A DNA stretch of 64,000 bases, taken from the NCBI RefSeq assembly GCF_034702125.1, contig NC_085866.1, forward strand, positions 19,727,315 through 19,791,314, written 5' to 3'. The position numbers were made by a program, and so were the translations under genes. The notes under the pieces were generated by a model. It was not told the DNA's origin and searched no databases. It was given only the letters and a program-made list of their open reading frames with translations. This DNA is from Engraulis encrasicolus (taxonomy: Eukaryota; Chordata; Actinopteri; Clupeiformes; Engraulidae). Below are positions 55,400 through 64,000 of this stretch, piece by piece. The number at the start of each line of letters is the position of its first letter. The stretch's first letter is position 1.

Positions 55400-58230
55400 T
55401 ATGGGAGATATAGCCCACTCCCGGAATGCACGCTATGTAAAGCCCTTATTACAGTAGCATCGGTCAGAATGTATAGATCGCTGCTGGGGAGTCAGAACCT
55501 AGTACAGCGTGAGATAAGTGTCGGCCAGATACCTCTAGCTCATGAAAGCGGGCGAACGTGTACCCTGGGGCCCTGTTCGCTACATTGCACAGGCCTACCA
55601 TTGGTAACCCCGTGGACAGTGCCCTGGAAGTGGCCATTCCTGTTAATGCATAAGCTCTTAGGTCCCTAAGGGACCGGCGAGACATTATTCTGATAGGCAG
55701 CCGCTGTAGCCTTCACAATCCAATGAGACAACCCCTGACGTGGCAGTGGTAGTCCTTTATGGTGTGTGGCCTAAGCCACAAAAAGCTAAACTCTGCTAAG
55801 TTCTGTATGTAGTCACAGAGCTTTAACAGGACACACATAGTTGAGCTCCTGACCCTCCTCTGAGTGAGGGGGCAGGGTGCGGGGCATCCAGGTCCTTTCT
55901 CCGACATCTAAAGAAAGTCCTGCTCTGGGCACAAATCTGTAATGGGGAGAAGACGCACCTTCTTCAAATCAGAGTCAGATTGTAAACCAAGAGGGCCTCA
56001 CAAGGAAGGCTTTTAGTTCACTCACTCATTTCATGGTGGTTAATGCTGTATTAGAACAGTCTTGACAAGCTAAACTTCAAACCAGTGATTTGGTGGGGTG
56101 AGCGTGTAGCTCAACTTAACCAGAACTAAGTCTCCAAGGGGTACTACCCTGCTGGCTTGTACCCAAAACTTAAGTGGCTGGCTGAAAATGCAGCAAGGTA
56201 AACTTTCCTATTGGGAAAGGCTTTAGCCCTGTGTATGAAATCCCGTAGGAAGCTAAGAAGCTGAACAACAGGGCGTTAGGGAGAAGTGTCTCCGTGTGCC
56301 CCATACCTTGAACACACGCCATTTATGACCAAGTATGAAGTGTGTATGCTGCTGTCGCCCCTGGTACAGTCTCGGTGACTGCTGGGAGAGGGCGACTGCG
56401 TCTGAATTCTACCTCTCACAGAATGAGCCTACCGGACCAGCCTGTCTAGGTGTGAATTATAAATATTGCTTCTTGTCTGAGAGGATCTCTCAGTAGAGGT
56501 GGGGCCCCTGAGGGCCCTCTGAACAACCTTACACAATCGTGACCCCATGTTAGGGTGACATAATTGGGCCAACAAAATCAGTAGCAGGCTCTGTTCCCTG
56601 ACTCTGACCAGTGTGGGGGTTATTATGCTTATTGGTGTGAATGCATAGAGCAGGGTGTTTTGCCCTTAGCAATTTAGTGCATCTTTTATGCCAAGGAGGA
56701 ATAGAGGGCACTGTGTTTCCTTACAGGGTGTAGAGCAAAAACCTGCACCAACCCCTGCCCCACACAAGCCGATGTTTGAGAGTAGAGAGGATGTTCCCCT
56801 TGGCCCTGTTCTGCAGACTTAACAGAAACTGTGACCCAATAGTTTCCTCAACCACCTACATCGTTTTGGAAATGTTTCAGGGCCCAGAACACTTAATGTC
56901 TATGGTCGCCCTGGACGTGCGATGGTGAAGCCACTGCATGAACAACGTGGCCAGTAAGCTTTACTGTAAAAGCCCTTCATCATAGAGAGACACCTCTCGC
57001 TACCTTAATAGCGGATGCCGTTACACCAACTGTAGTCTAGACCAGTGGTTCCCAACCTATGGGTCGGGACCCAACTTATGGGTCGCCAAAGATCCACAGG
57101 GGGTCGCGGAGCCCTCTTGATTTTAAGGGGTTTCATTTGAAATATATATAGCCCATGTTGAATATATGACAAAGCATTTAACTAACAAATGCATAGAAGC
57201 AGCAAATTGTAAGTGGTACATTAAACATTTATTCTATATATGACCAAAGACGAATTTAGGAATAAAATAAAACAGAGGGCATCTTGTGACGCTGTCACCA
57301 AAGCTTCCAATACTAAAAACATGGGTCCCTTAAGAAAAAGGTTGGGAAACACTGGTCTAGACCTTGTCTGACTACTACTAACGGTGACTTGTTGAACCCA
57401 AATTCACTCGATGCTTTAGCGCCGTCCTGGAATCTAATGCTGACTCCTTTGAGAGGGAGCAATAGGGGAAATTGTCTTAATTACAGTATTCTGATCCCAA
57501 AGCCTGTCAGAGGGGCTAACGCCGTCCTCAATCGCCGGTTGAGGCAGCGAGATGCTGTAGGCTATGTTTTGCCGTGGCGGCGAAACTCATAATACACATT
57601 CTGATTTCAGACAGGCTACAGCCTTGTGATAAGATCATCTGCTGTAACTCTTGTGACAACCCCAAAATCGAGACGATGATATGATTGACAAAGCACCTTG
57701 TTGTCAGATGTATGCGATTGTGGCATACCTGTTTTTATAAGACGGTCTGTAAAATGCGCTTTCCAGCTGAGATCGCGCAGTATGTTGAACAGAGCCCATT
57801 GACGGCTCCTTAGAGTAGAAAAGAAGGGATCTCTTCGTTCGTAACTCGAGAACTCAGTCTACTGACATTAAATTAGTGTTCCACTGAACCTAGGTGGTTT
57901 TGTGATCAACAGAAGTTCTTTATCCACTTACCGTGGAATAAAGTAGTGTTGCGTTTGTGTACTGTACGTCATGGATGAGCAGGACCTGTCGCTCTTATAT
58001 GACGTTAGTCACGTTACCCACGCAGCCGTGACGTGACGCACACTAGTAGCGTCACCGGAGAGATCTCTGCTATGTCTCCGCTGCCAATAAAGGGGAAATG
58101 ATGCACCCTGGTGGTGTTATGACAGTGGTGCACCCCTTTTTTATTTATGTATTTATTTCATTTTGAGAGAGAGATTTCTGGTGTCAGTACATTGTACTTG
58201 TACACCTCGTGTGTGACTTCTCAATAACAA
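55400..58230. other. body of the 6.15-kb element
   Basis: No protein similarity recognised in any frame; the longest frames are around 90 codons and look random. Contains the hAT MITE at 57043. Confidence 0.6.
57043..57354. mobile_element. hAT MITE inside the 6.15-kb element
   Basis: CAGTGGTTCCCAACCTATGG and AGGTTGGGAAACACTG ends; perfect palindromic 8-bp duplication GTCTAGAC (57035-57042, 57355-57362). 312 bp. Confidence 0.92.
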
Positions 58231-58233
58231 CTC

Positions 58234-59040
58234 CGTCCTTGGCCCAAGGCCTGGATGGGGATGGCATTCTTTATTTATTTTAAAGCACACTGGTCTGTTG
58301 AGGCTACCCCTAGGCTGCAAGGGGAGCCACTTTTGTGTTACCAAATCTGCCCCTCGTCTGGGTGCGAGGGGTATTTGTTCCCTTAACACTGCCGAGACAA
58401 CTGTGATAGTATCCCCTGTGTGCATGATGTTAACACTTTCACCCTTGGCCCCTGCCTGGATGTAAATGATAATTGTTTACTGAGCAGTTTAGTCTGGTGA
58501 GACAGAGGCTACTGCTTTGCATTACTTGTGTAAGTTGTGTAGTAACAATTTCGCCCTTGGCTCTTGCCCAGATGTGAATGACCCTTGTTTACTGAACACT
58601 TTAGTCTGGTGAGATGCGAAGTGTGCATGTTTATAACATGTTAACATTATGTGTTTAGACAATTCGCACTAGGCCCCTATCTAGATGTGAATGACCCTTG
58701 TTTACTGAACACCTTAGTCCGGTGAGATGCAATGTGTGCATGTTAATAATAAAATTCGCCCTTGGCCTTGCCTTGGTGCGAATGACCATAGTCTACTTAA
58801 CACCTTAGTGAGATGAGACCGCTCTCACGCATTATGTGCATCTTATGTGTTGACCAAATCGTCCCTGGCCCTTGCCAGGAAGATAAAGATCTTTGTATAC
58901 TGAACACTTTGGTATACTGAACAGTTTGGTGAAATTACCCCTTTGTGTAGCATTGGGTGTTTATTTTGTATCAACAGATTCGCCTTTGGCCCAAGGCCTA
59001 GGTGCGAATAATGTATGTTCACTGGACACTGAGAATGGGG
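58234..59040 (+). repeat. ~90-120-bp satellite-like units
   Basis: A block like CGCCCTTGGCCCTTGCC(C/T)AG, then (A/G)TG(T/C)GAATGACCCTTGTTTA, then GAACACTTTAGTCTGGTGAG recurs near 58440, 58552, 58665, 58757, 58860 and 58981, with an outlier at 58234. Confidence 0.85.
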
Positions 59041-60336
59041 GTGATATGTGCTTGGTGACACTTTGTCTGCAGTTTCAGATTTTGAACACCTGTAAGACAT
59101 AACCTTTTCTCCATCTTCCTCTCCGCTGTGGGCGAGGACGTGGGAACAAGTGAGCCTGGGCTGTCAGGTCCGCCACTGGGTCCTGTAGGCCGTTTGGACA
59201 GTTTGGGCCTCTGTTCTGGGTTGAAGCACCTTGAGCTTCTGACCGTTCTAGCCCTTAGGGTGCAGGCTATGGCCTCTCTCTCCATAGGATGACTACCTTG
59301 GCAGTGTTGACCTGTCTGGGAGGTTAGGGCCTGGGGGCGGCTTGTGTGTCAGGCTCGCCCGGAGAGCATCATCCTTCTGCCTGCCGAGACCTTGTCTCCC
59401 TCATCTTCACCAGCACAGCGCCGGGCCCTTGGTGCAGCGTGTAGATGATGCCTGAGTGTCTGTTTTTGCCGTGTCCGTCTGGATCTGGTGACAGCATCAG
59501 AGAGAGCAATCGGACCGGCTCGCCCACCTATCAGTCTCTCTTGCAGGGGAGAGCGATGTTGGACATAGTCGACACAGCCCGTCGGTTAGGGGACATTTGG
59601 AATACTTGTGAGGCTTCCAGTGACAGGGGGCCATCTCTCAGACAGGCCAGGACTGCTGGGAGGGGTGGCCAGGTTGGACTTGAGGAGGGAGGGGGGTTGG
59701 GGGGCAGTGTTGCTGGTCCCTTTCCTTGTCTCCTGCATCCTGAGCAGAGGGCCGCCGAGTCAGCATGGTCACTGGGGGGCCTTGATTACTGCAGGATAGG
59801 TCGCCCACCCTGTTGGGGTCGAGGGGGCAGCGACATGATGTCCCTGATATTGTGCTTTATGCTTGGGTATCCTCCTGCTCCCTGTGAGAGGGGGTAGCCT
59901 AAGCTGGGGTCGTCCTCGGGTGGCATGGTATCCACAGAGTCTGACTTGTGCATGGGGGCTGTTAGTGACGATCACCACCTTCAGCCTCCGCTCCCGAATT
60001 CCCTCTGGTATTGTCCACGCAGTGGTGCAGGCATGGCGGCCTGCAACCGTTGCATGTGCATGGTGCAGGTATGGCGGCCTGCAACCGTTGCATGTGCGTG
60101 GTAGGGTTCCATGCAGACCTGGGATTCTCCGCCCGCCATGGTGGGCTGAGTGACGCCGGCACGGGAGGCAACGGGCTCTTCGCTCTTTGTTTTCACTCTT
60201 CCCTATGGCGGGGGAAATGCCTGAAACATCTTTCAGAATAAAAGAGAGAGGAGAGTAGTGTTACTCGAAGAACTCGTCATAACAAGTGATTACTTCAGTT
60301 AACACCAGTGTTAGCAGATTAGCCGCACGTGCGGGG
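59041..60336. other. body of the 6.15-kb element, right part
   Basis: GC-richer sequence with a 150-codon open frame at 59445-59897 that resembles no known protein; base composition explains the lack of stops. Includes the 37-bp duplication. Confidence 0.55.
60026..60100 (+). repeat. 37-bp tandem duplication
   Basis: GGTGCAGGCATGGCGGCCTG, then CAACCGTTGCATGTGCATG, occurs twice in tandem. Confidence 0.9.
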
Positions 60337-60844
60337 TAGCTACAGATCGAAGCTAGCAACTTGTTTCCCGCCGAGTGGGTTTACATGCGGTGGGTTACCA
60401 ACAGAAAACAGATTAAAATAGTCAAACAGAGTAGCGAGTGAGGCGTTCTCGCTCCCTGTTGTAAGGTGTAGCTTACCATTAATAAGTTATCACCGGCACC
60501 CGAGTGCTGGGTGGAGGTAGAGGTAGCTAAATCAGGCTAAGCTGAAGTTAGGTAGCTAGGTGGGTTAGGTAGCCCGCCATGCTAAACTTGTAGCTACAGA
60601 TCGAAGCTAGCAACTTGTTTCCCGCCGAGTGGGTTTACATGCGGTGGGTTACAAACAGAAAACAGATGAAAATAGTCAAACAGAGTAGCGAGTAAGGCGT
60701 TCTCGCTCCCTGTTGTACGGTGTAGCTTACCATTAATAAGTTATCACCGGCACCCGAGTGCTCGGTGGAGGTAGAGGTAGCTAAATCAGGCTAAGCTGAA
60801 GTTAGGTAGCTAGGTGGGTTAGGTAGCCCGCCATGCTAAACTTG
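60337..60844 (+). repeat. 254-bp tandem duplication
   Basis: TAGCTACAGATCGAAGCTAG through GCCCGCCATGCTAAACTTG at 60337-60590 is repeated almost base for base at 60591-60844. Confidence 0.95.
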
Positions 60845-61417
60845 AAGTTCGCCACGACGCGGACACTTCACTAGAGTTGGAAAGTAAGCTGACTTAACTG
60901 CAAACCTTCAATGCACTTCTTGACGAAGGCAAACAATATAGCACTTACCGGCCGCGGTCGCGTTCGGCGACGGGGTCCTGGACGGTCCGTCTGTGAACGG
61001 TTAAGCGAGCACAGCCTTGGCAGGTGCGAGGAGCTTGTAGTAGATCTTCACGGGAAGAAAGCGAGAATGCTGGACTCAGCGTGTCGACGGGGGTAGACAC
61101 CCCAAGCGGGCGGAGCCCGACTGCGTCGACTGTCTGTCTTTGACAGACGTAATGTCATTGGAGCTTCCATAGATGGTCACGCCCAAGCGTATCCCCATAG
61201 TGAAACACCGAGCGAAGTTAGAAAAAGAACTTTAATGGACTTTAATGAACTTTAGGCCTATTTATTGAATACTTTTTGTTTTACACTTTGTTACAGTTAA
61301 ACCTTTCTTCATTAAACGGAATCGCAACGGCATCCTGACTCGCCCGTTTTCCTCAATGAATGAATGAGTTGGCTGGCTGTTCAAGTAGGCTTCATGACAG
61401 ATACTGGGGACAGCACA

Positions 61418-61635
61418 GGGGGCATGGAAAAGTCGCAAAGGAGGAATTAACGGCACACAATAGGTCTAACTGGCTGGCCCCGAGGTTTAGCCTACTCTTA
61501 ATGTTGTGTTGGATAGGCTACAAGATGTGAACAAGTTACTAAAACGAATTTCTAGCCTAGGCCTACTTCTAAAGTTTGCAAACAATGCCCAATACGTTAG
61601 CATTTATGCGGGACTTATTTCCATAATATTCTGCT
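61418..61635. other. centre of the long-TIR element, right of the BEL insertion
   Basis: About 220 bp between the BEL element and the right arm; no gene. Confidence 0.65.
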
Positions 61636-62486
61636 GTTATATGATGATGTCAAAGTCACGTGAAACTACCAGTTTACCAGCGAAATTGCGCATTGGCTAG
61701 TGTATGGATGGAGTGTCTAGGCCTAACACATTGACATGTGGGAATATGCCTATATGTGCTATGAAAATGCTTACAACTCCTTAGGCTACTGTTTTTTCAC
61801 CAGTGAAGTTTAAGCTGGTCAATAGCCAGCTCTCTAGCATCAGTGGAGACGCGCGCGCACACACACACACACCGACAGATCTGTCTCTCCCTCTCCTTGT
61901 CTTCATAGTGCTCCTTGTGTCAACAGGTGAGAGAGACATAGGGTATTCCATAAAACTGTTCAGGTAACGTGAAACCTTTCTTCGTGCTTGTCATGGTTTT
62001 GGCCAGCAACTTTCAATAGGCCTACTCCACGATATACATTTGTTCATCGTTACACGCTCTCAATCTCAAACGATATCCTACTTGAAATGTTTACTAGTAA
62101 TAAAATATCCCAAGTGGTCACAAGGGTCCGCGTGTCTCGCAACGAAGCCCATGACAGCGCAGGTGTCTCCTGCGTTTTCGATGCCCATGCTCGAGACAGG
62201 CGTAAGCGCAAGTGCGCACCCCCCCCCCCTCAACTAAATTTGGGTCCGTTTCGGTCAGTTCTGATTAATGTATGGGTCAGTTTTGGCCAAATCTGAGACC
62301 GTTCCGGTCCGTTCTGGCCAGTTTCAGTCAGTTCCGGTCCGTTTCGCAGCGTAATGTGCTCTTATTATGCAAAATCTGGGTCCGTTTCGGTCAGTTTTGG
62401 CTAAATCTGGGTCCGTTCCGGTCCGTTCTGGCCCGTTTCGGTCCGTTCCGGTAAGTTCCTGTCCGTTCCGGTGATTAGGTACACCC

Positions 62487-62974
62487 GATTAACGCATTGA
62501 AGAGAAGGTTGGCAACGTTAGTCATTTTTGTAATGTCAGTGTTATAATCGCTTTTTGTAATGGTTGCATAGTGATCATGGACTTGTGCAGTGATGTAAGC
62601 TAAGCAAACAAGAGCACAGCACACCAACCTAACTTTATCTTATTCTATAGTTAAAACATGGGCAAATCAATCACGCACCCAACTGCATTCGCGAAACAAA
62701 AGTCTTGCATGGCGCGGCGAGGATCACTTCTGAGGTGTTATTAAAAAAGTATTCACAATAATGCTGCGTAGCAGGTGCACCAACCAGCACTCAAAGTTCT
62801 GACAGTCTGACAACAACAGGGCAATCCAAGGATTTCGAACACTAAAATGATATAGTCGCATTTTCCTAAGCACTGTTATGGCCATTTCCCTAAAGCACTG
62901 TAATAATGTCGATGCTCTGTCAGCGTAGCCTAGGCTATATCTTTGCGTTCCAGTTAAAACATGCCTGAGTACCA
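62487..62974 (-). mobile_element. hAT element copy 2, second half, truncated at an N
   Basis: From GATTAACGCATTGAAGAG onward it is the reverse complement of roughly 22710-23205 of the intact copy. It breaks off at the N (62975); about 650 bp of the element and the expected right target duplication are absent. Confidence 0.88.
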
Positions 62975-62975
62975 N
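62975..62975. other. single undetermined base at a sequence discontinuity
   Basis: GAGTACCA-N-TCAGGGCCGGTT: the hAT copy stops and unrelated sequence starts exactly here. Probably a contig join or a low-quality call. Confidence 0.85.
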
Positions 62976-62976
62976 T

Positions 62977-63100
62977 CAGGGCCGGTTCTGGCTTATTTGG
63001 TGCCCTAGGCGAGTTTGAGTTCTGGCGCCCCCTCTCCCCCCCGCCTTACCTTTGAAAGAAAAAAAAAACCTCTTTCTTATACCTTACAGAACACAAGAGT
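62977..63100 (+). mobile_element. hAT-like element end, other family
   Basis: CAGGGCCGGTTCTGGCTTAT then TTGGTGCCCTAGGCGAG and GGCGCCCCCTC resemble a common fish hAT terminus. The opposite end is not seen in the window, so its extent is unknown. Confidence 0.6.
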
Positions 63101-64000
63101 AATATCCGTAGTAAGCTTAACTAAATAGCATCAAGAACAATAACCGTTTTGCATCAAATGGATTTCTGGTTCTTTTTGACAGGCGACCAACACATCAGAT
63201 TGAGTCGCATGAAAGTAGCTTCACTGTGTGGTGTGTTGGATGTGATGGTGGTGGGGCCCCCAACCCCAGATGAGAGGGAGGTTATCAATGTGTTTGAATT
63301 GTAATATGAAATTGAAATGCCAGGAGAGTGATACAGTACATTTGCATGTAAAATGCATGTGTAGACAATAGGCCTACCAAGGAGGTCTGCATTGATAGCC
63401 CATCTACACTACCTACAGCATCACAAAGCATGGCAGCATAACAATTTTAATAAGCTACACATTTGTGCTGTCTATGATTCCAAACCAATTTCATTTCTGG
63501 ACTGGAAATAGTGGTGCATTTGTGAGTAGGAGAATGAGAAGGGGGCTGTCTATGTGTTTGAACTGGAGGGACAGGGTGAGAGAAAGGGAGAAGAGCTGTC
63601 ATGCTATTGAATTTCATAATATACAAAATATAGTAAATAGCCTCACTTGTCTGCAATACTACATCACTCAGCATGAAAACATGCTGTGCATGGTTCTGTT
63701 ACATGATTCATGTAGGCTATGTCATTCTGGTCTGGAAACAATGTTTTTTTAAGCTTACAACAAGCAGGTAATTCATGTGGATGGAAGGAGATATGGCAGC
63801 TAAAATTGTTTTAAACATTCCACCAGTCTTACTTTACATCGCTTGTCAACCTAAGCAAGTATTATCAGGTGGGTGTTAGTGAGTAGTGAGTAGGCTACTA
63901 ATAGCTACTTTACTGGATTTCATTGCTTGGCATACTTGGCTAATGTTAGCATGCTAACTAGCGATTTCTCAGATCAAAAACAAAGCTCTTTTTCTCTCTA
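63101..64000. other. unassigned sequence at the window end
   Basis: AT-rich, no convincing ORF, repeat or RNA gene. May belong to the element starting at 62977. Confidence 0.5.

Larger units (their letters stand above)
55078..61230. mobile_element. unclassified 6.15-kb inverted-repeat element inside the 3' LTR
   Basis: Compared with the uninterrupted 5' LTR (CAGATC|TTTAATGG), everything from 55078 to 61230 is extra. Arms of ~200 bp: GGTGTTTCACTATGGGATAC through GCTGAGTCCAGCATTCT at the left, inverse at 61060-61210. The left end also folds back on itself (55078-55138 against 55313-55370). It has tandem blocks and no protein-like ORF. At most 1 bp of target duplication is seen. Confidence 0.75.
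44901..61417 (+). mobile_element. BEL-like LTR retrotransposon with gag only, interrupted by several insertions
   Basis: LTRs begin TGTTCTGT(C/T)CCCCAAAG and end GGGGACAGCACA; GGGGG on both flanks (44896-44900, 61418-61422). Gag has the BEL/Pao-type N-terminus (DUF1759-like), the signature CPIHDKPHPLSKCRGFR and a CX2C knuckle. From gag the sequence goes directly to the purine-rich AGGCGGGGAG and the 3' LTR at 54681: protease, RT and integrase are absent. Internal insertions are 44998-47527, 49009-50440, 51126-53378 and 55078-61230. Confidence 0.85.
54681..61417 (+). repeat. BEL-like 3' LTR, split
   Basis: 54681-55077 and 61231-61417 match the 5' LTR; a 6.15-kb element is inserted after CAGCAGATC. 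Confidence 0.88.
38655..62486. mobile_element. DNA element with ~850-bp terminal inverted repeats and 8-bp target duplication (host of the nest)
   Basis: Ends GGGTGTACCTAATCACCGG and CCGGTGATTAGGTACACCC, flanked by perfect GATTAACG (38647-38654 and 62487-62494). Left arm: 38655-38970 plus 43876 to about 44425; right arm: about 61636-62486, its reverse complement. Without the insertions it is only ~2.1 kb with no transposase. Long arms, an 8-bp target and a GG start could fit a Mutator-like or another 8-bp-target superfamily; unclassified. Confidence 0.88.

Noticed and set aside
59445..59897. 150-codon open frame in the 6.15-kb element
   Set aside because: No family resemblance, no neighbours, GC-rich composition lowers stop frequency, and overlapping frames on the other strand are equally open.
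38655..62486. A giant 24-kb cargo-carrying transposon
   Set aside because: The interval has transposon ends and a target duplication, but all apparent cargo consists of later, independently flanked insertions. The element itself is ~2.1 kb.

Overview
The window is vertebrate nuclear DNA, almost certainly from a teleost fish. It has compact multi-exon genes with GT-AG introns, very long (CT)n, (CA)n and (GA)n microsatellites, tRNA-derived SINEs, and many hAT, Tc1/mariner, Gypsy and BEL elements of fish type. The species cannot be named from the sequence.

Left third, 1-21,400: the 3' part of an ERBB3-type receptor gene on the + strand. Seventeen exons (matching human exons 12-28 if the gene keeps 28) run in one consistent frame from extracellular domain III to the stop at 20,125. 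They encode about 1,078 residues: the end of domain III, cysteine-rich domain IV, the membrane helix, a pseudokinase (HRN in place of HRD) and a long acidic tail with four YXXM motifs and NPDY. The introns hold microsatellites, a 5'-truncated L1 inside a MITE, a 37-bp minisatellite, several DNA-transposon relics, and decayed local copies of exon/intron junctions.

Middle, about 21,650-36,500: a complete PA2G4 (EBP1) gene on the - strand, 13 exons, 392 residues, convergent with erbb3. A 1.64-kb hAT element with a perfect 8-bp target duplication lies between the two coding regions, probably in the pa2g4 3' UTR. PA2G4 was first described as ErbB3-binding protein 1, so a receptor and its cytoplasmic partner are neighbours here.

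Right, about 37,070-62,975: no host gene was recognised. A roughly 550-bp tandem duplication is followed by a deep nest of transposons. A hAT copy (from 38,167) is split by an element with roughly 850-bp inverted arms and an 8-bp duplication (38,655-62,486). That element is split in turn by a Ty3/Gypsy element (38,971-43,870), a hAT MITE and a gag-only BEL-like LTR element (44,901-61,417). The BEL element carries a TTAA-type transposon, a mariner, a hAT within a hAT, and an unclassified 6.15-kb inverted-repeat element full of satellites. Most levels are proven by terminal motifs and matching target duplications. A single N at 62,975 marks an abrupt change of sequence; beyond it another hAT-like end begins and the last kilobase holds nothing else recognisable.
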